DNA of 7,795 nt from Saprospiraceae bacterium UBA2365 (lineage in GTDB: Bacteria; Bacteroidota; Bacteroidia; Chitinophagales; Saprospiraceae): contig DDTL01000177.1 of assembly GCA_002344345.1 (NCBI GenBank), positions 1 through 7,795 on the forward strand, given 5' to 3'. Position numbers and translations under genes: made by a program. The notes below the pieces were generated by a model. That model did no database searches. It saw only the letters and a list, made by a program, of their open reading frames with translations, and had not been told where the DNA came from. Numbering within the stretch: position 1 is the stretch's first letter; every line of letters begins with the position of its first letter. Shown piece after piece: positions 1 to 5,781 of the stretch.

Positions 1-209
1 AATTTACACTGCTCAAATATTGTGTAGGCAGGCAGTCCAGAAATTCATATCAATTTGATCCATACAAATCATACTCGGGGATAACTCCATTTAAGGCCAG
101 GTGGTTCTTTGTTTTAAAAAATCAGATTTGGGTAATTTTTGGACAGAACCAAAAAATTATATTAGAAAAAGCTACACATAATATTTACCTCGTTGGATAT
201 ATATATAAC

Positions 210-221
210 GGGGTCGACCCC
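210..221. repeat. Perfect 12-bp palindrome GGGGTCGACCCC
   Basis: A perfect self-complementary 12-mer, GGGGTCGACCCC, sits just after an alternating AT run (197-207) and overlaps the first two bases of the 14-bp tandem array that begins at 220. Such a GC palindrome is conspicuous in this AT-rich context. It could be a protein-binding dyad, a remnant of a mobile-element end, or part of the folded repeat block. Function unknown. Confidence 0.6.
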
Positions 222-303
222 TATACGGGCAGGCTCATCTGGCCTGGCTCAAGCAGGCAGGCCCATACCGGCAAGTTCATACGGGTAATTTCATACGGGT
301 AAA
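220..303 (+). repeat. Degenerate 14-bp tandem repeat, six units
   Basis: Six back-to-back 14-bp units can be laid out without gaps: CCTATACGGGCAGG (220-233), CTCATCTGGCCTGG (234-247), CTCAAGCAGGCAGG (248-261), CCCATACCGGCAAG (262-275), TTCATACGGGTAAT (276-289) and TTCATACGGGTAAA (290-303). The last two differ only in the final base; the others keep a pyrimidine-rich start, a central GG and usually an RG or AA end. An approximate consensus is YYCATACGGGCAGG. Fourteen is not a multiple of three and no reading frame spans the array, so it is unlikely to code. The units contain overlapping short dyads, for example GGCCTG (241-246) with CAGGCC (258-263). A role is not known. Confidence 0.65.
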
Positions 304-370
304 CAACGAATCACGATTCTATATTATACATTAAATACCAGATCTGACACTGTTAATAGATGTTGCTTTG

Positions 371-410
371 CTTGCCCGTAGGGGTTTGCCCCGCAGTGAA
401 GCGGCTCGGG
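371..410. repeat. Inverted 14-mer copy within a three-stem structured element
   Basis: Positions 371-384 read on the minus strand as CCCCTACGGGCAAG, which matches tandem unit 4 (262-275) at 12 of 14 bases and unit 1 at 11 of 14, so this is an inverted single copy of the upstream repeat. The segment can also fold alone: outer stem CCCG (375-378) with CGGG (407-410), enclosing hairpins GGGG/CCCC (381-384 with 389-392) and CCGC/GCGG (391-394 with 401-404). The two inner hairpins share bases 391-392 and so compete slightly. It looks like a structured intergenic repeat; no known RNA family was recognised. Confidence 0.5.
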
Positions 411-573
411 ATTCATAAATCATTTTCTTTTATCGTTATGGATTGTCCAGGTTAGGACTTGTATTTTATTAATCCAAAATGGCTGTTGTAAAAACGAGCT
501 TCCCAAGGTACTTGAGATTTGATATTAAAAACACTACTGACCGATAAAATATAAAAGAGTAGAATTTTAACTT

Positions 574-626
574 CGAGATTCCTCACTTCGTTCGGACTTG
601 TCCTGGCCTTAGCGTTTGGAATGACA
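574..626. repeat. Interspersed intergenic repeat, interrupted copy
   Basis: Bases 574-595 (CGAGATTCCTCACTTCG followed by TTCGG) and the end GGAATGACA (618-626) are the two halves of a motif that, from memory, recurs in intergenic regions of many bacterial genomes, with the halves fused as TTCGGAATGACA. Here about 24 extra bases (roughly 596-619) separate them. The junctions carry near-identical GTTCGGA (590-596) and GTTTGGA (614-620), which suggests a small insertion or slippage duplication. The extra bases contain the small dyad GGAC-TT-GTCC. No other copy occurs in this window, so its dispersal in this genome cannot be shown here. Confidence 0.5.
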
Positions 627-643
627 GACAGTTAGTTGTTTGA

Positions 644-684
644 GCAGGTGACAGCCATTTGCATTGCCGACGGCTATCACCTGC
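644..684. repeat. Inverted repeat, 13-bp arms
   Basis: GCAGGTGACAGCC (644-656) faces GGCTATCACCTGC (672-684). Twelve of 13 positions pair, and the remaining one can be a G-U or A-C pair depending on the strand. The loop is 15 nt. There is no T-run on either side, and hpf ends about 860 bp away, so an intrinsic terminator for hpf is unlikely. It may be a palindromic repeat unit or a structured part of an unrecognised transcript. Confidence 0.6.
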
Positions 685-1540
685 CACCCAAAACCCATGA
701 AAGCCTTGTTATATTGAGCAAGGGATAAATCTTGTAATTTTTGTGGGTTAGCAGTGTTCAGTTAAAATTTCCTATAATTTTCAGGCTAAAATCTGTAAAA
801 CTGCCACTATACAATCGATAGACCAGTTTTATCACCGGATCAAATGATCTTTAAGACCTATGCCTTCAGCCTTTACAAAAAACCTGACGTATCAAACCGT
901 GCAAACCATCTGATTAATCAACTTGCAAATTGATACTTGGTAAAAATTATTGAAATGAGGTCAACAAATAAAATTTATGCAAAAATTTGCTCTGCCAAAA
1001 ATTTCTTTGCTTATCCATACAATCAGACCACGTATTGAAAATTTCTGATTATTTCTCATAAAACTGAAAATCAGGGTTGTGATTGAGTGAAAATATATGA
1101 CTTTGGATTATTTACACTTTCTTAGCTTAATAGTCCTTTAGTAATCATTCATTTGATTTTTTTAGCCTTACCAAATATCACAAAATACCCAATATCAGTA
1201 TGTATTGCGACAAAGTAACGTTTTGATCAACTTACACTCACCATTGCTAAACGCTCGACAAACCTGAACAAATGAGGAATTTGATCAAAGAATAAAAATA
1301 CAGGTTAAAGTCTTCAACTCTCGGGCAATCATTGCAGAAAAAATCTTAAATCCTTATTCAACGAGGTGTTTCAACAACCTATAAATTTTATATTCTGACA
1401 GCTTTTGAATGATTACTCAAAATTATTTTCAAATATGCCTAAACAGACATCGATTTAATATGAAAAACACTTCCGAATAAAAGTCTATACAGCTAACTAT
1501 CAAATAATTAAAATATTTTTTACCCTGATCATTATATTAT

Positions 1541-1840
1541 TTACAAACCACGTTTTTTCTCTTTATACTTATGTATCAGCCTCTTCATGTGCTCAAATGT
1601 TTCATCGAACGCCTTTTCAAAAGTTTTTTCAGAGGATTTGGAAAGCAATGTTTCTCCCGGCACTTTGAGTGCTAATTCTACTATTTTGTCCTGGACCTGA
1701 CCTGTTTTTTCCAAACTGAGCCTGATATTCAGATCAACGATATTGTCAAAATACTTCCCGAGCTTGGAATACTTCTTTTCCATGTAATCGAGCAATTTTT
1801 GATCTGCCTTAAAACGGATACTTTGGATGTTTACGTTCAT
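1541..1840 (-). CDS. hpf: Ribosome hibernation-promoting factor, short form (HPF/RaiA family)
   Basis: A 99-residue protein of the HPF/YfiA (RaiA) family, which binds the decoding region of the 30S subunit in slow growth or stationary phase and keeps ribosomes inactive. The sequence fits the family's beta-alpha-beta-beta-beta-alpha layout: a start NVNIQSIRFKADQKLLDYMEKK, a middle pair of strands around residues 35-60 (VDLNIRLSLE and KIVELALKVPG), and a C-terminal helix (residues 70-95) ending in a basic KYKEKKRGL tail. The length equals that of short-form HPF, so the dimerisation domain of long HPF is absent and 100S formation would need another factor. It begins 26 bp after the xerC stop and is most likely cotranscribed with it. 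In Bacteroidota it is often annotated as raiA. The ATG at 1840 is the natural start: it opens directly into the first conserved strand. No strong terminator follows. Confidence 0.93.
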   Translation of the reverse strand: MNVNIQSIRFKADQKLLDYMEKKYSKLGKYFDNIVDLNIRLSLEKTGQVQDKIVELALKVPGETLLSKSSEKTFEKAFDETFEHMKRLIHKYKEKKRGL

Positions 1841-1866
1841 ATCTGTTGATTTATAGTGAAAAAAAA

Positions 1867-2748
1867 TTATGCTTTTGGGTGTGATTTTTCGTATACTTTT
1901 TTTAATTGTTCGATCGTATTATGCGTATATATCTGAGTAGTATTCAAACTTGCATGACCAAGCAATTCTTTGATTGCATTGAGTTCTGCACCATGATTCG
2001 ATAAATGTGTCGCAAAACTATGACGTAAAATGTGGGGACTTCTTTTTTCCAGCTTACTCACCAGTGATAAATACTCATGTACAATGTTATATACATTCTT
2101 CGGGCCCATTTTGTTCCCGTTTTTATTTACAAAAATGCTTTCGAACACATCGCTATCAAAAAATTGGTTACGCATCCTTGTATAATTTTGCAATTCAGCA
2201 AGAAATTGATCAGATACGGGCACTAACCTCTCCTTTTTGCCTTTACCAAAAATGCGGAGCACTTTTCTCGAATAATCGACATCAGCGTCTTTCAATGAAA
2301 TCAATTCCTCCCGCCTCATTCCGGTTAGATAAAGAGTCTCCAGCAACAATTTATCCCGGCAACCCTTAAAATTTTCTTCAAAAACCAATCTATCCAACAA
2401 GTTACACATCTCATCTTCCTGTAAATACTGTGGCAAACGCTTTTCAGTTTTCAGCATCCGCGCATTGGTTGCCGGATTGGCATTCAAATGGCCATTTTTT
2501 TTCAAAAAAGAAAAATATGATTTAATGGCAGAAATTTTACGGTTAACCGATCTGGGGGACAAGCCTTTCTGTACCATAAAAACGATCCATGAACGGATAT
2601 GACTTTGGGTGAAAGCTTTAATATCCTTTACATCATAGCTATCTGATCCGTATTCCAAGAACTGCCTGATATCCCGGTGATATGCTTGCACTGTGTTTTC
2701 AGAGTACCTTTTTTCGTAGCTCAAATATTTGATAAATGTATCCAGCAT
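1867..2748 (-). CDS. xerC: Tyrosine recombinase XerC/XerD family
   Basis: A 293-residue site-specific recombinase, the normal size for XerC/XerD. Xer enzymes resolve chromosome dimers at dif with the help of FtsK. An N-terminal SAM-like, core-binding domain covers about residues 1-85 (FIKYLSYEKRYSENTVQAYHRDIRQF). The catalytic domain follows, with the full active set: R145 in TGMRREEL, K172 in GKGKKERLVPV, H239 and R242 in HILRHSFATHL, H265 in LLGHASLNTTQIYTH, and nucleophile Y274. Nothing essential is missing. The gene is followed 26 bp later by hpf, a linkage common in Bacteroidota, which argues for the housekeeping Xer protein rather than a phage or integron integrase. Whether it is the XerC or XerD partner cannot be settled from sequence alone; the symbol follows usual annotation at this locus. 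The ATG at 2748 lies 17 bp behind a good promoter -7 box. Confidence 0.93.
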   Translation of the reverse strand: MLDTFIKYLSYEKRYSENTVQAYHRDIRQFLEYGSDSYDVKDIKAFTQSHIRSWIVFMVQKGLSPRSVNRKISAIKSYFSFLKKNGHLNANPATNARMLKTEKRLPQYLQEDEMCNLLDRLVFEENFKGCRDKLLLETLYLTGMRREELISLKDADVDYSRKVLRIFGKGKKERLVPVSDQFLAELQNYTRMRNQFFDSDVFESIFVNKNGNKMGPKNVYNIVHEYLSLVSKLEKRSPHILRHSFATHLSNHGAELNAIKELLGHASLNTTQIYTHNTIEQLKKVYEKSHPKA

Positions 2749-2765
2749 TCAGCTAACGCTTTTTA

Positions 2766-2773
2766 CAAATATA
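2766..2773 (-). promoter_or_regulatory. Bacteroidota-type -7 promoter box of xerC-hpf
   Basis: On the minus strand the sequence is TATATTTG, an exact match to the Bacteroidota sigma-ABfr -7 consensus TAnnTTTG. Its downstream edge is 17 bp from the xerC ATG, giving a very short leader. A clear TTTG box at about 20 bp further upstream is not seen; the T-rich stretch TTTTATTG at that distance may serve. This is the best promoter match I found in the two intergenic gaps. Confidence 0.5.
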
Positions 2774-2775
2774 CA

Positions 2776-2794
2776 GTTTTATTATCAATAAAAC
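2776..2794. promoter_or_regulatory. Dyad overlapping the upstream half of the xerC promoter
   Basis: GTTTTATT (2776-2783) and AATAAAAC (2787-2794) form perfect 8-bp arms around the 3-nt centre ATC. The dyad begins 2 bp upstream of the -7 box and covers the region where the upstream promoter element should be. That is a fitting place for an operator, but the arms are pure AT apart from the end pair, so chance is a serious alternative in this background. Confidence 0.3.
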
Positions 2795-3312
2795 CTATTT
2801 TTTAGACAAAAAAACTTAAAAGAATTTCTATGAATACAAAATTTTTATATGGGTTTAATTGCAATATTTGCTTATAAATTTGAAACAATTTAAATATTTA
2901 CAAAATATAAAACGCCAAATTAAATTCCATAATTTAAAAATCAACCAAGCAGAATTCTGTTTCTGATTAATGATTTTCTACATGTGCTCGATAGGATACT
3001 CTTTTGGAAGAAACCATAAAAATCTGGACTTTCAAATCAATGTTTTACCTATTAAATCGAAACGTCGCGGTAGTTTTTCAGATACGAAACAGGATAGTAT
3101 CTTAAAAATTGAATTCATGTTTTTTTCGGCAGAACTTTAAAGTAATTTGATGATAGGAATAAAGCCGCATTGAATATCAGGCTCAACCGGGTAAACCAGG
3201 ATTTAGTATCTTATTTATAATATTCTTGTATTCTATGGCTTGTGTATTATCAGATAATGAGTTGAATAAATTATGTTGATTGCTGAAAATGACCGGCTGA
3301 GGCTGAAAGGCT

Positions 3313-3329
3313 AATATCCTGTGGATATT
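3313..3329. repeat. Small perfect hairpin dyad, 7-bp arms
   Basis: AATATCC (3313-3319) and GGATATT (3323-3329) are perfect inverted arms with a 3-nt TGT loop. No T-run follows on either strand, so it is not an intrinsic terminator. It follows a tandem duplication of GGCTGA (3295-3306). No function is assigned. Confidence 0.35.
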
Positions 3330-3473
3330 CTATGGAAGGACACAAAATAGCAGGGCCGATTAGTTCAACATAAAGCTCTTTTATGACCCTAAGTTCGTGA
3401 TATACAATGCATCCTGAATGTCATAGATGCACAGGCTAACTTCATCGTTTTGCTTGCCTTAATGCACCTAATC

Positions 3474-3507
3474 AAAAAAAAAGCTGAAGCATTTTGATGA
3501 AAATGCT
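3474..3507 (-). terminator. Terminator-like hairpin with T9 run
   Basis: On the minus strand AGCATTTT and AAAATGCT (plus coordinates 3500-3507 and 3488-3495) form a perfect 8-bp stem with a 4-nt loop. After five bases (TCAGC) comes a run of nine T (plus-strand A-run 3474-3482). The orientation suits a transcript arriving from the GNAT-like gene, whose stop is about 240 bp upstream. The stem has only two GC pairs and the T-run is slightly displaced, so efficiency is doubtful; still it is the best terminator-like structure in this gap. Confidence 0.4.
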
Positions 3508-3748
3508 GACAGGTTAACTTCTAAATACCATTCAATGCTTTATTTGCCGGCATAAAGAGTCGTACTCAAACAACTTCAATAATTAAATGAATAGTCTAAT
3601 CCGAAAAGTCTTTGCTCCCTAAATCCCCACGGACTTTTTCAGTCAAGGCAAAAAACGATTGAAAATCAACAAACTGGACTTTTCTGAACAGACTCAATGA
3701 AGGTAATTACATCTATAATTCAACAAAAGTTTTTTAAAAAGCTATAAA

Positions 3749-4921
3749 TCAAATAGCAGAATGGAAAATCCGGTACTTCTTATAAACTACCGCACCGATA
3801 CGTTCATACTCGGCCCTTGTCTTGACATTGCTTTCCATGACGAGGTGAGAATCCAATACTTTAAAACCGGCATTCGCTGCTGAATCGATCAATTTTACAG
3901 CGAGCAGTGAGTCCAAACCTAAATTTCGTTTGCTTTCTTCTATACCTCCCAGCATTAAATTGAGTTGTTTTGCTTTTTTCATAGCCCACAAAACCCTGAT
4001 GAATCCGAATGGGAAAAGTCTTCCACCGACCGCTTTTAATCCTTTGCTCATATCAGGCATTCCAATGACAAACGCCACCAGTTTGTCTTCTGCATCCAAT
4101 ACCAATTTGACGAATTTCGGATTTAAAATGGGTAAAAACCGGTTTGAAAATTCGTGCGCTTCTTCATCTGTCAAGGCCGAAAATCCATAAATTTTCTGGA
4201 AACTTGCATTGATCAGATTGAAAACAGGACTGACCCATGGCCGGATATCTTTTGTTTTGGTGAATTCTACTGCTTTGTATCCCTTCAGCAAAACCCTTTC
4301 AGCAATTTTATGATAAATTGCCGGCAATGGGTAAGGCAGATCAAATCTGTATTGAACGAGGTCGATTTTCTTTGTGTATTGCCTTTCCGCCATTAAGTCT
4401 GCCATATAGGGATAACTGTGGTTGGTGATCATGACTGTTACAGGATCATCAAAACCCTCAATCAAAAATCCCTGGGGATCCTTATCAGAAAAACCGATGG
4501 GCCCGACGACCTCATTCATACCTTTCTCCTTTGCCCAATGTTCAATAGTACTAAGCAAAGCATTAAAAACCTGCCGGTCTTCATAGCATTCCATGAAACA
4601 AAAACGGGCTGACTGCTCATTTTGCTTCTGATTGTAGGAATGATTGATAATGCCCATGATACGGCCAACAACCTGACCACTTCTTTCCGCCAAAAGCAGG
4701 ATGGTATCACAATGTTCAAACGCTGAATTTTTCTCCGCATCAAAAACCTTCCACTCATCTTCCCAGATCGGAGGCAACCATTGCTTGTGGTGTTTATGTA
4801 TAATATATGGCAATTGAATGAACAAAGCCATATCTTTCCTGGAACCATCCAGTTCTCTGATCACTAACCCATCGTTGAAAGAACTATTCACCATAACACA
4901 ATAATTCAAAGAATCCGACAA
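3749..4921 (-). CDS. GNAT-superfamily N-acetyltransferase-like protein, two-domain
   Basis: A soluble protein of up to 390 residues, of a conserved but functionally uncharacterised type with two GNAT-like folds. The N-terminal half has QWLPPIWEDEWKVFD (47-61), NSAFEH (65-70), a strand plus VVGRIMGIINHSYN (84-97), and the signature GPIGFSDKDPQGFLIEGFDDP (140-160), which I recall from many uncharacterised proteins. The C-terminal half has a core strand LVAFVIGMPD (281-290) and a GNAT-like end EYERIGAVVYKKYRIF (371-386). No signal peptide or membrane segment is seen, so it should be cytoplasmic. The substrate is unknown and acetyltransferase activity is inferred from fold only. The longest frame starts at TTG (4921); the ATG at 4894, giving 381 residues, is more likely, since conserved sequence begins only near residue 19 (LVIRELDGS). 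It follows the barrel-protein gene by 53 bp (80 bp from the ATG) and may be cotranscribed with it. Confidence 0.8.
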   Translation of the reverse strand: MSDSLNYCVMVNSSFNDGLVIRELDGSRKDMALFIQLPYIIHKHHKQWLPPIWEDEWKVFDAEKNSAFEHCDTILLLAERSGQVVGRIMGIINHSYNQKQNEQSARFCFMECYEDRQVFNALLSTIEHWAKEKGMNEVVGPIGFSDKDPQGFLIEGFDDPVTVMITNHSYPYMADLMAERQYTKKIDLVQYRFDLPYPLPAIYHKIAERVLLKGYKAVEFTKTKDIRPWVSPVFNLINASFQKIYGFSALTDEEAHEFSNRFLPILNPKFVKLVLDAEDKLVAFVIGMPDMSKGLKAVGGRLFPFGFIRVLWAMKKAKQLNLMLGGIEESKRNLGLDSLLAVKLIDSAANAGFKVLDSHLVMESNVKTRAEYERIGAVVYKKYRIFHSAI

Positions 4922-4974
4922 AGGAATGCCACTTAATTTACATTCGAAAAGGCAGTCCTAACCAATATCTGACT

Positions 4975-5703
4975 TCAAAATGCACTGATTTCAAAACCAA
5001 TCAACAATCTGCCCGGATCCAGATCTGCGTATGTATCTTTGAACGTTTCAGACATCCTGTAGGAACCAAACAAAACATACCTGTTGAACCCCAATCTTGC
5101 CTGTAAACCCCATTGGAATGGCTCGTCATAATTGATTCCCCTGAAAGTAGTTTTTGACCGTGTAGCTCCATTTACCGGGTTTTCATATTCATCCCATTGC
5201 ACATACTTGGACATAAAAACCCAATTGCCCCAAATACCCAGATCCAGATATTTACCAATGTGGTCACCTCGTTTAAAATCGAAATTGAATCGGTTATAAT
5301 AACCCAATTTAAGTGCGTTTTGACCAAACATTTCCTTTTTATGGGTCAAATTATCAGGAAAAATATTTGCGTCGTCCTGCACGATCCTGTACCTGTCCCA
5401 GGTGATCGCGTAATCAAGTCCCATGGCATACAAACCTGAGATCTTGAATTTTTGTCTGAACCCAAGCTGAAACTGATATGAAAGTAGTGGATTGGTTTTG
5501 AGTCCTTCAGTTGGCTCAATCTGAACATGAGCACCATAACTACTGTAAAAATGACTGTATTGCTGTCTGTTTTTACCCGTTTTAGGAACATCATACAAGT
5601 CTTCTGTTTCGTTTTCAAGCAAAACTTCCTGTGCATGAACCTTCGTGTTATTAGTAGATAAAATAATCATAAAAAGGGTGATCCATATCATTTTATTCAT
5701 CAT
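4975..5703 (-). CDS. Secreted protein, probable small outer-membrane beta-barrel
   Basis: A 242-residue protein that I do not recognise as a named family. It has a clear signal peptide: a hydrophobic core MIWITLFMIIL (residues 5-15) and a probable cleavage after A24 in KVHA|QEV. The mature part is rich in aromatics and alternating strand patterns (LLSYQFQLGFRQKF, NALKLGYYNRFNFDF, YLDLGIWGNWVFMSKYVQW, QWGLQARLGFNRYVLFGSYRM), separated by short polar turns. It ends in LLIGFEISAF, with the terminal phenylalanine typical of BamA-assembled barrels. An eight- to ten-stranded barrel with a leading plug or linker (25-55) is the best guess; no lipobox cysteine is present. ATG codons at 5703, 5700 and 5691 are all possible; a weak purine stretch (GAAAGTAAG) precedes the first. 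It lies between the S8 protease gene (78 bp) and the GNAT-like gene (53 bp), which suggests, but does not show, a shared transcript. Confidence 0.72.
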   Translation of the reverse strand: MMNKMIWITLFMIILSTNNTKVHAQEVLLENETEDLYDVPKTGKNRQQYSHFYSSYGAHVQIEPTEGLKTNPLLSYQFQLGFRQKFKISGLYAMGLDYAITWDRYRIVQDDANIFPDNLTHKKEMFGQNALKLGYYNRFNFDFKRGDHIGKYLDLGIWGNWVFMSKYVQWDEYENPVNGATRSKTTFRGINYDEPFQWGLQARLGFNRYVLFGSYRMSETFKDTYADLDPGRLLIGFEISAF

Positions 5704-5724
5704 CTTACTTTCAATTATACGTTA

Positions 5725-5746
5725 AAAAATATTTGGCCTTTCAGGC
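5725..5746 (-). terminator. Weak hairpin plus T-run between the protease and barrel genes
   Basis: On the minus strand GCCT-GAA-AGGC (plus 5736-5746) forms a 4-bp stem, followed by CAAATATTTTTT. It lies 36 bp after the protease stop and 22 bp before the barrel-protein ATG. The stem is short, so it may only attenuate read-through, or be chance. If real, it would partly separate the protease from the two genes downstream. Confidence 0.25.
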
Positions 5747-5781
5747 TGTTATTTATTAAAATTTCATCTTCATCAAAAAAA

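Larger units (their letters stand above)
1..1540. other. Gene-free intergenic region with a repeat cluster at its left end
   Basis: I see no credible coding region, tRNA or rRNA in this stretch on either strand; no T-arm-like sequence of a tRNA was found. Open frames are short and lack a convincing start. Positions 1-200 and about 700-1540 are AT-rich and featureless apart from trivial short palindromes (for example TTTGATCAAA at 1280-1289). Positions about 207-690 stand out by higher GC and by several repeats and dyads that are listed separately. In many Bacteroidota the region after hpf carries tRNA genes and tuf; nothing of that kind is visible here. Confidence 0.7.
2749..3748. other. 1-kb gap between the GNAT-like gene and xerC
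   Basis: No gene can be supported here on either strand; every frame is broken at short intervals. The right end holds a short minus-strand open stretch without ATG (3596-3706) reading LTEKVRGDLGSKDFSD before its stop, which could be a gene remnant or chance. A plus-strand frame around 3481-3555 (LKHFDENADRLTSKYHSML) is also open briefly but is closed by stops on both sides. Small dyads include AATATCC/GGATATT (3313-3329) and TGCATC/GATGCA (3408-3431). The gene rpsU, often found ahead of xerC in Bacteroidota, is absent. The left end carries the xerC promoter. Confidence 0.6.

Noticed and set aside
220..303. The 14-bp array as a CRISPR array
   Set aside because: The units abut without spacers, are far shorter than CRISPR repeats, and no cas gene is present.
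452..631. Minus-strand open stretch of 59 codons reading across the interspersed repeat (NEVRNLEVKILLFYILS to SHFGLIKYKS)
   Set aside because: There is no ATG, a large part is a noncoding repeat that often yields spurious frames, and the AT-rich rest shows no family resemblance. Treated as accidental.
1..1540. A tRNA cluster, as expected after hpf in this phylum
   Set aside because: No T-arm, anticodon-arm or cloverleaf-like sequence was found by reading both strands; a dedicated tRNA search could still overturn this.
2007..2369. Plus-strand 120-codon open frame
   Set aside because: It lies wholly antisense inside xerC, whose catalytic residues are intact; it is a shadow frame.
1867..2748. 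The recombinase as a mobile-element integrase marking an island
   Set aside because: Its size, motif set and linkage to hpf fit the housekeeping Xer protein, and no tRNA attachment site or phage gene is adjacent.
3469..3555. Plus-strand segment reading KLKHFDENADRLTSKYHSMLYLPA as a possible transposase or other gene remnant
   Set aside because: It is closed by stops on both sides within 28 codons, the frame upstream is full of stops, and no family is recognised.
4516..4848. Minus-strand 110-codon frame within the GNAT-like gene, and a 96-codon one at 5346-5636 within the barrel gene
   Set aside because: These are out-of-frame shadows. The main frames carry conserved motifs and a signal peptide, while the shadows do not.
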